Assembly (NCBI GenBank): GCA_022376465.1
Contig: JACDTU010000018.1
Location: forward strand, 62,001 to 126,000
Origin: Cubamyces lactineus
Taxonomy: Eukaryota; Basidiomycota; Agaricomycetes; Polyporales; Polyporaceae
DNA length: 64,000 nucleotides
Direction: 5' to 3'
Made by a program: the position numbers and the translations under genes. A model generated the notes under the pieces. The model saw only the letters and a list, made by a program, of their open reading frames with translations, did no database searches and was not told the DNA's origin. Each line of letters starts with the position of its first letter. The stretch's first letter is position 1. This document shows positions 26,790-38,598 of the stretch, in pieces.

Positions 26790-26872
26790 GGCCTGGCCGG
26801 GAATTGAACCCGGGACCTCCTCCAAATGCTTATGAGCCCTAAGAAGGAATCATACTACTAGACCACCAGGCC
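26790..26872 (-). tRNA. tRNA-Pro (anticodon AGG) with a 12-base intron
   Basis: On the minus strand the acceptor arms GGCCTGG and CCAGGCC pair perfectly. The D arm region reads TGGTCTAGTAGTATGATT, which is the usual eukaryotic tRNA-Pro internal A box. The T arm is CCGGG-TTCAATT-CCCGG. The anticodon stem CCTTC/GGAGG (one G-U pair) closes the loop TTAGGG with anticodon AGG, and a 12-base intron (CTCATAAGCATT) follows position 37. A TTTTT terminator lies directly downstream on the minus strand at about 26784-26788. Confidence 0.95.
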
Positions 26873-27215
26873 ACAGTGTTTGCCAACCTTTGACTATAAC
26901 TGAAGGGGTTAATACAGAGGACGAAAGAGCGCGAACCTCGAGTTTCAGAGTTTAACTCGCTCTCGGCATGCCCGCGCACGCATGTAGCAGACTGATCATG
27001 AGTAGCTCGCTATTCACCACATAATATGTGCTCAAGACTAGAGACATCGGCAACCCAAACCACGTCGACGTCCAACTTGACCTAGCGAAGATGATCAAGT
27101 ACTATCCAAGCCAGTACGTATTGAAGGAATCGCGGAAGTCCCTCGCAAAGCTCAATGATACGAATGTTCTCCAAGAGTGCATATAGAACGGACACCAGTG
27201 ACCACGGCGTCTCGG
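26873..27215. other. intergenic stretch between tRNA-Pro and the gene array
   Basis: I see nothing specific in these 343 bases. They should include the upstream part of the tRNA gene and the 3' untranslated region of minus-type gene M1. Confidence 0.5.
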
Positions 27216-28761
27216 TCACTTCTGAATCCTAGAATAACCGTCGGTCAACGCGCTTATGCATACTCTCCAATGGGCAGAGGATAGTGCAACACGCCCTTGC
27301 ATGTTTGCGAGAGCTGTTTTCTTCTCCTGATGAGGTTGTGTAGTGTATTAGGAACCGTACAAAGAGAGGAGCTAAGAAGTGCTGGAGTGCACTCACAGAA
27401 GTCGGAAACGCACTAGCGCTTTGTAACACTTGTAGGTATGCCCTAATCTCGTTCTTCACCTACACAGTCGCAGCGTGAAGCCGAGTGTCAGACGGACGAC
27501 TTCGTAGACATCAGGGAAGACCACTGACGTGAAGAGTCAACTCGCGGAATACATCGAGCTGCGGACCTTGCCTTCCCAAGGAAAGCATGATGTCCTTGAT
27601 AGACGCGATCACGATGTCGACGACGGGCTTCTGTGAGGCAGGGAGATCTTGAGCCGAGCTACGGACAGGCGATGTGACCCCGTCAAGATCTATGAGTTCT
27701 CAGTAAGAGTAAGGAGAGCGCTGTATTTGCTATAGAGTGGCGCACGTTGTCTGTGCTGGACGTGTGTGTGACCCTGCCCCGCTTGTGCGAAGACGTTTAC
27801 AGCCGTGGCCTGCGCAAGTGTCATGGTATTCTCGGCAGCAGGAGGGCTTCGTGGGCTCGGGGTCGCATAGAATGTAGGCAACCGCTCCGTCAGGAGTCCC
27901 CACATTTTCCTAGGAGTCGGATTAGCAGGTACGCCGCCTGGCACGATGGGCTGACGCGCCATAAGCTTTGGCCTACGTATGCTGCGGAAGAGACGGTTAC
28001 CTCGGGCTCGTTCCTGTTTCGTGGCCTATCAGTCAATCATGATCCTTGATGGGAGCTTCATACATACCCCTGCGACTGCGGCATACTCTCGCCCTGGGTC
28101 TCAATAGACGGTGTTGAGAGCGAAGCCCTTTCGTGGTCTCTTCTACTACCCGTTGGGTCGACCAACTTGAGGTAGAAGGTCTCTACGTTATTCTTCAAGT
28201 TCGCGCAGGGCCCGCTGAAGACAAAATGATAACTGTCAAGTTCCTAACGTCCTTCGTCAGCATGAATGTGATTGAAATGGTATGGCCAGCACGATACCGA
28301 CGGATTGCAATGTCGAGAGTTCCGCGATCATACTATCTTCCTGACCCTCGCGCGTGTTCCCTTGTAAAGCGAGGTATACTGATCGAGTATATCCGAACTA
28401 TGAGGCCGAGAATCAGATTCTGAGGTTGTCTACCTACCGTTGAGGACAGCAGCTAGCTTTCCAGCGGCCACATCGGAGTCATCGATGAGGCTCTTGTATC
28501 GCTACCAGACACGTTAGTCGGCTGCGGTGGCCAAAAGCTACCAAGACCACTGATGTGTACCTTTGTGAGTGTCGACCACTCCGATTTCAACGCGTCTCGG
28601 CGAGGATCATCTATGCGCGCGAGATGACGGCCGGCATCGCGAAAGGCTCTGTGGAGAGTCTTCGCGCTGGGTGCTAATTCGCGGAGGGTGTCAATGCATG
28701 TCGCAATTGGCCCTTGAGTCGGAGAAGGAGGGGGGCACCGGGCCCGAGTGTACGTTTGCAT
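27216..28761 (-). CDS. M1: minus-type member of a paired alpha-helical pore-former-like family
   Basis: This is the first of five minus-strand paralogues. Exon 1 is 28761-28561 (67 codons, phase 0), exon 2 is 28501-28438 (64 nt), a following exon encodes the VYLALQ...LSTLQS segment near 28370-28290, and a 13-nt microexon lies at 28013-28001. The last exon (about 27325-27216) encodes a helix ending in YSRIQK. The product is mostly helical with few Cys. The exon 2 peptide RYKSLIDDSDVAAGKLAAVL is a clear relative of the plus-type exon 2 peptide. A moderately hydrophobic MWGLLTERLPTFYAT stretch stands in the middle. I do not know the exact middle exons. The proposed role, the second subunit of a two-part membrane-active protein, is inferred from architecture and pairing with P1. 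A purely structural coiled-coil role is an alternative. Closest copy: M5. Confidence 0.65.
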
Positions 28762-29826
28762 GCCTGAAGGGGGAGGATTAGGATGCGAGCCAGGTTTGTG
28801 TCAAAAAGAAGGCCCGCATTCTAATATATATCGCTCTGGCACGCACACTCCACCCGTGTAGGTGTAGGCAATCGCCTAGACTCCCGTCCCTCGTCCCGTT
28901 CATGGTTGACGCGCCCAACGAGGGTGGTGGTTACTTAGGAGTCATGCATGCCCATCCGAACTTCCGAGCAATCGAGCAGCGAGTTTCTGCGCTGTCGTTG
29001 AAAGTTTCTAGAGGGCGAAGGGTTCGTCGGAGATGCACTATCGGGGTTTCTACGGGCCTTTGCTGCGGTTCCCGTAGAGAGGTCATGGGTACTAGCGCGA
29101 TCTCTAGGAAAGGGCGATGTTATCTACTGTGGCAGAACTGTGATGGGAGTAAGAGGGCCTTGAGGCATATGTTCCGTTAATATCGAGCATCGTGGTGGAC
29201 CATGGGAAACTTGAGCAATGTACGCGCACCTAACGTTCGGCGAGACACCTCGCGGTTGTGGTTCGAGTGTCCAAACTGTACTGACTTTAGCGCGCGAGGC
29301 GCTCATAATGGGCGCTTGCTACTTTGGACTCGGAACTTTGAACCACATTCATGCCGCCCATTCACTGGATTGCACCTCAATATATGTACGTGGATATAAC
29401 GACTCTGCTTCATCGCAGGAAATTGGTACGAGACAGTTACGAGACGTGATCCTACTTGTAGTCGGAATCGCGGATTGTGTGGTGGATAGTCTTCACGCTC
29501 ATGGGCTACCATCCTGCGGATCGGACTGATCCGCCCAGATCTACACAAACACGCTGGTCTCATGTGTGCAGACACCGCGCGACCACCTGCATGCCAACAT
29601 GGTGGTCGGCATGGAGCTACGTCAGTCCACCCTCCGCTCTATGCCCTATCCTCGGCATCTAGCGAGGCGTTGCAGTGACAGCTCCAGCGTCCGACATTGC
29701 AGGGGCCCTATCGAAGACCAGGTACGCTTCCCATCCACCGCTACTGCTCACTTATCTACTGATACATCGCCGTGGACTATTTAACGCAGATAAGCTTAGC
29801 AGATATGCAACATCCCCAACGCCGAC
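28762..29826. promoter_or_regulatory. divergent promoter region between M1 and P1
   Basis: This is a 1.07 kb intergenic region with start codons pointing away from it on both sides. A TATATATT box on the minus strand at 28823-28831 lies about 65 bases before the M1 start. A TATTTAA box on the plus strand at 29779-29785 lies about 42 bases before the P1 start. Both genes therefore probably draw on one shared regulatory region. Confidence 0.55.
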
Positions 29827-31582
29827 ATGACCCTTACCACTACCGCACCCTCGAGCCCGGTCACTAGGAGGGGTGATCCCTCTGATGCAGACTATGTGCT
29901 CCGCCTCAAGGGAGCGTGGTCGCCAGAGCTCGATACTCCCAGAATCCACGCAGATTTCGAGGCCGCCCTCCAGAAGGCTGATCCCACCCTCGAGATTCGG
30001 CGTCTCAACTCCGTTGTCTTGGAGCTCAAGACACTCTTCCGCAAGCTTTCTTTGGACTTCGCGAAACATGACCGAGAGGTGAAGCGTCTTGGAGTTCGTG
30101 CTGACGGGGTACAATCTCTGAGGCCGCAGTGGGACAAATTCCACAAAGTACGTTGTGCAGTCGGATCGTTCGCAATCCTCATCACACCTGGCGCTGATGC
30201 TCAACATGTAGCGTTTTCTCGCTCTGCTGGACGAGAGCCAGATGAATGCTATGGATGCGTCTTCTGTTCTCAAGCGTATGTATTCATAGTCTCTGCAAAG
30301 CCCCTGCGACACTCACAAGGCCTACAGAATACGTCAACGTCTTTAATGACGAAACGATGCAGTCTCGCGATTGCAACAACCTGAAGACGGAACTGGAGAA
30401 TCTGATATTGGTACGAATCTACTTTCGGATTGTTTGTAGAGATGCTCAAGTCATTCGTAGATGGTGGACGACAGGGCCAACAAGGCCAAGACCATCGAAG
30501 GAAGCTTCACAAATCTCGCTGACGATATCCGGGCGTTCGAGGACGATATAGAGGATACAGTGAAGGCGGTACAGGACTACGCCAAGGACGTTTACCAGGA
30601 TCTGGAGGCTTCACGCACAGAAGTCGAAGCTCTTCGTGTTCGTCTCACGCAGTGAGTCCTTTCGTCAGTATTATGGTTGTCGTATTTTTCTCATACTAGC
30701 ATGCCAACAGAGTCACGAAGGAGGTTCGTACGCGCAGCACCGCCAGCCATCGCGGATGTTCTAAAAGGCTCATACATGCCACCAGATGCACGAGATGGGT
30801 GTCGCGTGCATTGCTTGCCTGTCGGCAGGAGCACTTTCAGCGGGCGTTTTTCTCCTTAAGCTATCTCCGGAAGCCGCGACCGCTGCTGTAGTAAGTCCCC
30901 CGGCCGTTGTATCAGCCTGATGTCAGATAATAATGCATGTCTCCGCCAGGCATCTGTCCTCACCGCCGTTCCCCTCGGCGCGAAAGCGGCAAAGAAGTGG
31001 AAGGAGACTAGGAGTAGGTCGCGTCAATTCCCGCCCTCGGCCTTCACGAGACTGATGGATTCATTGTATCAGAGCTCAGGAAGCAGATCAGGGAAGGAGA
31101 ACGATCGGTATCCGTACTGGAACGGAAGTACGGCGCACTGAGAGTTCTGCAGGACTCTCTGGGGCACTCGCAAGGTGACCTCGAAGGTCTCGCGAGCAAG
31201 ATCGATGCCATCTCCGAGATCTGGCACCTCGTGCGTTGCTCCCTATGAGAATAATGCGCGGTGACCGAGTAGTGACCCCCATAATGTGCAGATCAAGACG
31301 GACATGAATGAGTTGCGTTCCCAGCTCTCCACCGTCACGACTGGGCAGGTCACCGACGTAAGCCATGCCTCGCACCTCACTTGTTCCTGGACAGGCCCCT
31401 CATGTTCCCGGTCGTCACAGCTCTTCATGCTCAAGCTGAGCATTACTCGAAGCGTATATCATAAACTGGTACAAACGCTCGATGAATACGCGCGAGAGAC
31501 GGTTGTGCATGCTGAAGACGATCATGATTTCGGCGCAGTGTTTGGGTTGTGTAGCGAGAGTTCGGTTTCCGACGAAGAGTGA
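29827..31582 (+). CDS. P1: plus-type alpha-helical pore-former-like protein, 408 aa (function inferred)
   Basis: Ten exons fit with consistent phase: 29827-30147, 30212-30275, 30328-30410, 30461-30651, 30711-30723, 30786-30890, 30950-31013, 31073-31230, 31292-31357 and 31421-31582. The product has 408 residues and no break is seen. Its order is a polar N-terminus, about 140 residues of long amphipathic helices, a hydrophobic, Ala/Gly/Leu-rich stretch of about 28 residues encoded by exon 6, a basic turn, then about 120 residues of charged coiled coil and a C-terminal helix. This helix-hairpin-helix plan is the hallmark of alpha pore-forming proteins such as ClyA, Cry6A and XaxA. No signal peptide is seen. 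It pairs divergently with M1. The gene model is well supported; the pore-forming role is inferred and could be wrong. Confidence 0.75.
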
Positions 31583-32258
31583 CGAGCCAGGTCCCAACTA
31601 ATGGGTATTTCCCCGGTGTAGTGCCTATCTTCCGAATGAGTGTATTCGTACGATGACATCCGCTTGTACGCTAGTGTACCAGTACCCTATATATGCCTTA
31701 CATCCTTCTCCACGCGGACGCGTTGCTTACAGGTACGGCTACGGATGATCGAGCTGTGCATGGTTCCTCTATCCAGGTTTTTTCATGAGAACGAGCCCCG
31801 CCAGTGCTGTATGCTATGTGAAGGCACTGAGTTCAGGCTACTGTCCCCCGTCAAGCTCTGGAGAAGATAATTCATGAAGTAGGACCATAGGCCGTCAGCC
31901 TCCTACTTCCGGAGCGGCGCGGAGATTAGACGCAAGGGGACTCAAATGGTTCCAGCCTGAGACATAACGTAGTCTGGTCGGAGACAAACAATCCTCTATT
32001 CAGCGCCGTAAGTGGACGACCGAGTTGTGCATGATTACTACCCTCTCGAAGTTCGTTGGCGAGAATGAGTCCTATCGTGAGCTATGTAAATGCACCTAAC
32101 TCAGGCTAGTAGCTCAGGTTCAGAACAGGAGAAACAAATTATTAACTTAGGAGTGTAGGCTGCTAGAGTCCTACGCCCGAGGTGCGGTGACTTGATGCAA
32201 GTACATATAAGGATCATAAATAGGTTCCCAATGACGATAGCCTGAGACCCGAGGCAGT
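31583..32258. other. convergent intergenic region with a duplicated gene end
   Basis: P1 and M2 converge here. The stretch holds an imperfect second copy of the 3' end of M2, described as a separate repeat. No further gene is seen. Confidence 0.6.
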
Positions 32259-32300
32259 CTAGTCTGTGGCGGATAGTTCTCCATTCAGCGCCGCAAGGCA
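31736..32300. repeat. imperfect tandem duplication (period about 271-285 bases) of the M2 3' end
   Basis: Two diverged copies lie head to tail. Copy 1 runs about 31736-32013 and copy 2 about 32014-32300. Shared words include GAGCTGTGCATG/GAGTTGTGCATG near 31751 and 32022, and TTCAGCGCCG at 31999 and 32284. The distance between matching words grows from 271 to 285 bases, so there are small insertions. Copy 2 contains the real last codons of M2. Copy 1 is a decayed relic of the same terminal exon and its 3' flank. Confidence 0.75.
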
Positions 32301-33857
32301 CTCCTTCCAATACTTGGAGGATGCCACGACGCGAGCTTGTGCTTCTTCGAGCGCTTTCTTTCTCTGCCGTGGGTATACATTGAATGAGAATGGCTCTGGA
32401 AACGTGTGTGAAGAGTAGACGTACGCTTGCCGGATACGCCTTGGCAGCTTCGAATGCGCGCAAGTAAGCATCGACCTCGTTCCGTAGCTACGCGGCAGGA
32501 TATCAGCGTTAGGGACGTGCTCAGTATCATCGAGAACAAAGAAAAGGGTCGTACATGCTGAGCAAGCTCGGGGAAAGCATCAAACAACGGCGCTTGCGTC
32601 TCGAGCCCTGTGATGACCTCCTTGATAGCGGCAAGTATGGCGGAGGTAGAGCTAGCCAGAGTGAGCTGCGAGGACTGCGTGTCTTGTCTTGCATTTGTAT
32701 CCGTCGATCGCTTAGCTGGCTTGGTAGAATCTACTACGGGATACTCTAAACACGAAGCGGTGTAGTTCTGGAGGGCAATGGAACGTACCCTGACGCCGCC
32801 CTTGACCTTCTCGGGTGTCGTCCTTCCCTTCGTGTGTTCCCTCACATGGCCCCTTCCCGCGATTGCTCTCCGGAGACATCAAGGCCCAAATGGCAGAAAC
32901 TAGCTTCCTGGAGATATTTTGGTGATGCGGATGGCGTTGAGGTCGAATAGGTGAACCTGACTTACCAGAAGTAGAATGATAGAGATGCCGCGGGGCGAGA
33001 AGACGGTTTGTTCGTAGAATCGCTAGAATTATTTCAATGTAAGTGCTATTCTCCGCGCCGATGACTCACAAGGAGCAACGTGCCTTGCACCTGCTCCAAT
33101 TTCACTATCCGTAGAAGATCCGTCTCTGCCATTTGCGGGATGCGCGAGAGTCATTCCACACATCTCGACGGTTTCGGAAAGACGATGGTAAGACGCCTGG
33201 ACATCTTCTCTGATCTTCTCGCACCGACGACGTAGGTCGTACGTCTGGCTAGTGAGAGTCTGCCATGAAACGGTAGCATAGGCTGCGTAAGTGGTAGGGG
33301 AGACAGCGCTCTCGGTCTAATTCACCTGCTGCAGATTCCCTAGTTCCGTGATCATATCAGCTTCCTGTGCTTCGTTCTTGCTGGACTGCAGAACGAGGTA
33401 CACTACGGACATGGTGAGTGCTATGAGAAAGCGTGTAGGACCTCGAAGCTCACCCTTGATGACGGCCATCAGCTGGCTTGCAGCGAGATCAGCATCGTCC
33501 AAAAGGTTCTTGTATCGCTATTTCCGACAACTTTAGCTTAGCGATTAGCGTAGCAGGACGGTACACTCAACGTACATCCGCGGAAGTGGCCCATCCATCT
33601 TCGAAAGTACTTCGACGTGGTATCACTAGGCGCGAAAAGCTCGCCCTACAGTCGCGCAACCCTCTGTAGATTCGGCGAGAGCTGGTCTTAAAGTGTCGTA
33701 GATTCGCCGCACAGGCCATGATAGGCCCGTCTTGAGCATGTTTGGAAAGACTGGGTTGCTTGACCCTTGCCGCAGCTTGTTGAGGTGACAGGGCATTCCT
33801 AGAGGCAGGCTCGGCCGGAGAGAGCGTGATAGATTTCTGGGCAAGAGAAGTGGACAT
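32259..33857 (-). CDS. M2: minus-type member of the paired helical family
   Basis: Exon 1 is 33857-33576 (94 codons, phase 0), followed by the 64-nt exon 2 with the peptide RYKNLLDDADLAASQLMAVI. The next exon carries VYLVLQ...LGNLQQ and is followed by a charged helical exon near 33300-33100. A short exon near 33013-32967 has a motif RFYEQTVFSP and then a hydrophobic GISIILLL, which continues as LVSAIWALMSPE in the next exon. A Lys/Arg-rich segment and long C-terminal helices follow, and the last exon ends in ALNGELSATD at 32259. The hydrophobic piece is split by an intron. The whole reads as open, but I have not fixed every junction. Its divergent partner is P2 and its closest relative is M4. 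Function is inferred only. Confidence 0.68.
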
Positions 33858-34799
33858 GCTGAGAGAGGAGAATCTGGTCAACTTGTCGTCACTCACAGAT
33901 ATATAGGTTCTCAAATATCTAATGGGTTATAAGCGCCTGAGCACCGTGTGCAATTAAAGATATCGTGCAAGTTCTGATGGAGACCCATCGCCGGTCTACA
34001 AGAGACTAATTTTCGGTGACAGAGAATGGGAGTGGCACGACTAGCTCCCAACAACCACTATCGTCTTGTCGTATATTGTATGTATTACTGCAGTATTAGA
34101 CGTAGTCAGTCATTACAATCCAGACTGAATGATGCAAAACAAGATAGCGTACTGCGAAACCGTAGGGGCCGTGAGTTGGCACATGGTAATGTTGATGACT
34201 TGTGCGATGACAGAGTTCCGAGACTTGAAGCCGTCGCCCGAGTCAGGGCGCACACGCATGTCTTCATGAAAGTGCGGCGAGTACAACGAGGTAGATATTG
34301 ATTAATTGTTACCTGGATACAACCTCGTGTATCTCATCAATCAAGTGCGGAGAGGAATGGAGTGCCGCGGTACGGCCACCAGCCCAAGTGCTCGCCGCCT
34401 GGACGGGCGGCTATTGGACATGTGGCTGTGTTCTTACGAGCCGTCGATGAGTCCCAGGCCTTTGCTGTATCGTACTCGATCATTGACCAAGTTAGTCCTA
34501 GCATTTGCTGCCCCTCTGTCGTATGCGCTCCGTATGGCAGCACATTTGAAGCACACCTCGAATGGATCCTCATGTTCTTCGCAGTCGATCGTCCGGCTCG
34601 GCGACCACCATCGAAACGTGACTACCACGATCCGCCTCTCCCAGTGCGTATGTCACCGGTATAGGTTGTCGTTGGCCTTCCATTCATAGGTATGATTGAA
34701 CGATTTCGATACAGTTTACATGACTTGATATAAATTCCAGTCTCGACTCATCCCGATGGCATTTGTTCAGCCCATCACCGCTTCTCCAGTCACCATACC
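33858..34799. promoter_or_regulatory. divergent promoter region between M2 and P2
   Basis: This is a 942-base region between two outward-pointing start codons. TATATA at 33900-33905 serves M2 (43 bases before its ATG) and TATAAAT at 34729-34735 serves P2 (about 65 bases before its ATG). No coding stretch inside is convincing. Confidence 0.55.
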
Positions 34800-36498
34800 A
34801 TGTATACGGACACAGCCCATACTCATACCGCGGCATCGCGTACCTTGACTTTTGATCCCTCTCTTTTTACACAGCAATCACAGCTACAGAGCTTCATCGA
34901 GACAGCCGAAGGGCACCAACACCTCGCGACCTCCTTTCAGTCCGCAGACCCCACCCAGGACATCCAAATTCTGGCAGAGAGTATCAGGGGGATCAAACGC
35001 ACGTTCCGTGAACTAGGGGACTACTTCGGCCTACTTGACAAACGGATTGAGCGGCGAAAATTTTCATTCTTGCGCCAGGACGGAGACACGAGCTTGCGCG
35101 CACAATGGAAAGTGCTTCATAAAGTGAATGCTGCTGCTCGCACGGTGCTCGTATAATGCTGACCACGTGTTCCCCTTTTCTCAGCGATTTCTCAACTTAC
35201 TCGATCATAGTCAGGCGAATGCTTTCCAGGCATCAGCGTTCCTCAAGAGTAAGCTGTACTCGAGTTGATCAGTACTACACCAGGCTCACGAACTTGGTGG
35301 TATAGACTATATCCAAGTGTTCACGGGGGCGCATGATCAAGACATCCAGTATTGTACTGCGTTGAGGAACGAGATAGAAAACTTTATCGAGGCAAGGGGT
35401 TTCTACTGTACTCTCAGAGTTCAGCATCGTGCTCAACGGATAGATAGATCACTAAGAAGAACATCGAGAAAGCGACATCCTTTCGCGACCAATTCTCCGA
35501 CCTCTCGGATGACATGCGTCTTTTTGGCATTGAGTTGCGCCAGAAAGCGGAGTCCGCTCAGGAGCGAGACGATAGTCTCCTCCGCGAGTTGTCAGAGGCG
35601 TATGGAGAGTTCCGCAGGCTAGAAGCTCTCCTAGTGATGTACGTTCATCTTGGCTGAGCCATATGCCCAAAACTAAGCAATCTTCTATACACACAGGGTT
35701 TCGAAAGAGGTAACGGAGCTGTCTTTACAAAGTCGTATTGTGTTGATCAAGAATGTGGCAGCTGTCGGACTTCAGCTCCGCTTGCATCGCCAACCTCACG
35801 ACAGGAGCCCGGGAGGCTATCCGTTTCTTCGTCAAGTTCGCGCCGAACGCAGCGCATAGCGCTTTGGTAAGTGCAGTGTGCAACCATGCGAGAATTGGAT
35901 TGATCAGGAACGTTGACGGAAACAGGCCTCCGTCCTCGACGCCGTTCCTCAAGGCATCGATGCGGCCAGGAAACGGGCGGAAGTCGCGAGTAAGTGCTGT
36001 GTATCAACACAGCTTTCGTTTCTTTCGTGCGACCTCACTTCCTCAACGCGGCTGTTTCCCCAGGCCTGCATGCACAGATCCGTGAATCCCAAGGGAGAAT
36101 TTCCAAGTTGCGACGGCATCGTGTTGCAGTCCATGAACTCACGGAGTCCGTGCAGTGTGCAAACGTTGTCGTGGACAACGTTTCGTCCCGGATCGGCGCG
36201 CTCACGGATATCTGGAAACATGTGCGTCGCACAGTTTCACGTGGGAAAGGCATGCGAACTCAATTGCACCTGGGCGTTTGTAGCTCCATTGGGACATGGC
36301 CGAGCTCAACTCGATGCTAAACACCGTCGTCTCTGGAAACATTGTTCCACAGGTGAGTGATGATAATTTGCCTTCCTGCTCCAGCTCACGCGGCTTGCCG
36401 TCATTGTACAGTTTTTCCTCAGCAAGCTCTCGCTCACGCCGGTCATCTATCAGAAGCTAGCGATTGCGCTAGACAAGTACGCTAGAGAGGCAATGTGA
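34800..36498 (+). CDS. P2: plus-type alpha-helical pore-former-like protein (function inferred)
   Basis: Exon 1 is 34800-35123 (108 codons, phase 0). Exon 2 is 64 nt and encodes RFLNLLDHSQANAFQASAFL. The 13-nt microexon is at 35697-35709, followed by an exon with the hydrophobic segment (FSSACIANL...FFVKFAP). The final exon encodes FFLSKLSLTPVIYQKLAIAL and ends at 36498. The N-terminal part has a basic KRIERRKFSFLR stretch that P4 shares. The same block order as in P1 is visible throughout and no premature stop was found in the exons read. It is divergently paired with M2 and convergent with M3, with 443 bases between the stops. As for P1, the pore-forming idea rests on architecture alone. 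Confidence 0.7.
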
Positions 36499-36941
36499 CG
36501 ACATCGTCGAACGTTCTTGAACGATTCATGATCCCTATGACCCTCTCCGTATGTCATTTTGGACGAGTCAGAGGCATTCTGTCAATGTCTGTGTACAAGA
36601 TGTGATCGCCAGATACTCCGGTCGTACGTGTCACTGGCCCACATGCCGGTCGGTCGGATGAAGCGCTATGTTTGCCGTAGGGATGTCGAGTCCAATTCTA
36701 CTTACCCAGCATCCATAACTGAGGTCAGTGAACTCGAGCAGACTTGTAGGTATACTTGCACAACCTCGACCAGCATCGCTACCGTGCGACACGAGTCGTG
36801 GCATGACAGACGCTCAGCTGGCTGCGCCGCGGCGAAGGTTCAGTAAACCGGCCAGCTATGAGGGCCATTATACAAACATCTTACATGGTACAATTACAGC
36901 TGGCAACCGAGCACCCCATCTCATCCACCCGCGGTGATAAT
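36499..36941. other. convergent intergenic region between P2 and M3
   Basis: I see nothing specific in these 443 bases. They should hold both 3' untranslated regions. Confidence 0.5.
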
Positions 36942-38598
36942 TCAGGAACTATCTATCGCGAATGCGTATTCGAGATCAAGGACTTCGCTCTCTGAGACTG
37001 TCACCAATTCGTTGGAGTCGGACAATGCCCTGGCGTGTGGGTGTGCCTCCGTCAGCGCCCTCTACGCATCGAGATGCATTGTCAGCAATTCACAGCTTCA
37101 TGAAGGAGCGCACAGGGCGCTCACATAGTTTCCGTCCTTCCCGAGGTAGGTCAGTGCAGTCACGTAGGTCTCGATGTCGTTCTGGAGCTATTGACGCGTG
37201 GTCGTGAGCTATGCAAAGCAGAGTTCTATGGCGTAAACGCAATACCTGTTCTGCGAGTTGCGGGAAGGCATCCAGCTTTTGAATCTGCTTGTCGAGTCCC
37301 GCTAGGATCTCCTTCAAGGACTCTAGAAGGATGAGTGAATCTGCCTCTTGAAGCTGTGGATCAAGCGTAGGGTCCTCTTGAGGGGATTCACACCGGATAC
37401 GGGATGCATCATCTGCCGTTTGCATGGAAGATTCGTCGTCGGACGCTACATCGGCCTATCAGCATTGCGTCGCGAAGAGGCGGGCGGCATGAGGCGCTCA
37501 CATTCCAGCCAGGGCGGATCGGTGTCTTCGGGTGGGAGGTCTTGGTGAGCGCTCGTCGTCGATGTTCTAGACTTCGCCGTCTCTTGTGGCACGGAGTACT
37601 CCTCTTTCCTTCTAACAGTGCACAGGAGTGGTAACGGGAACCCAAGGATTTTCGACAGAATTGTGCATAGTCGACTAGTAGGGGACCAACTCTTAATGGT
37701 CATCGTATTCCATCGCAGTTCACGTACCTGACATGACGCCGTGCAGTCGTACGGTGTGAAGATGTTTTGGTCGAAGCGGATGATGTGCTATTCTGTCGGT
37801 GAGCAACTTTCCCCTCCGGCTTCAGGGTCGGGCGGGCTTACGCAGTAGGTTTTGGACCTTCCTCAGGAATGTGAGGATTGACGTAGGTCTTGTCCGTATC
37901 GCCCCGAGCAGAGGTACTGCTCCCTTGGGTTACCCTCTTCATCGCGAGGTAGAATTTATCGACGTCGCTCCTAAGAGCGGTACATTCAAACTTCAGGTTG
38001 TACGCACGAGGTTCGAGTTTCTGGATTGATATCCGATATTAACGTCCTATATCAGTGCTAGAAGAAAGACCATATGGTCAGACGTACTGAACGCAGGGCG
38101 ACAAGCTCCTGGATAATATCTCCTGGCGTAGCCGATCTCTTGTCTCGAATGAGATACAATACTGTATCGAGGGTTAGAGATACGTAACAACAACTCGGCA
38201 TGTAATCAGGTCACCCTCTAGCACCGCGGCAAACTGGCTTGCCGCACGATCAGCTTGATCCAGCATTTGCTCGTAACGCTATGACGAACTCGTACGATTA
38301 ATGCGCGATCACCTCCATCCGCAATAAAGCGGCTACGCACCTTGATAATCCCCAGCCAGTCGGTTTCGAATTTTTCTTGTTCTCTGACAACCATCCGCGA
38401 GATGCACAACTCGGTATCTCGAAGGGCGCTACGAAGCCCTTGCGAAGTAGCAGCCACGCTCCGGAGGTCTCGGATATGTCTTGAAATCGAGCGGTTTCGA
38501 GGCGAAGGATGCACGAGTGGGCCCTGTGCCGCTGCGGCGATGACGATCACAGGATCTGGTAACAGTACCCTGCTTGTACTGGGCATGCTGAACGCCAT
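36942..38598 (-). CDS. M3: minus-type member of the paired helical family, most diverged copy
   Basis: Exon 1 is 38598-38341 (86 codons, phase 0) and exon 2 is 64 nt with RYEQMLDQADRAASQFAAVL. A middle exon has FRFDQNIFTPYD, matching the RFYEQTVFSP motif of M2, followed by a hydrophobic LCTILSKILGFPLPLLC stretch. Long helical blocks (LLESLKEILAGLDKQIQKLD) follow. The last exon, near 37048-36942, has a KALxEA-like start and a longer acidic tail than its relatives. An alternative start at 38586 is possible. The divergent partner is P3. The middle exon borders are not all fixed. Confidence 0.62.
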
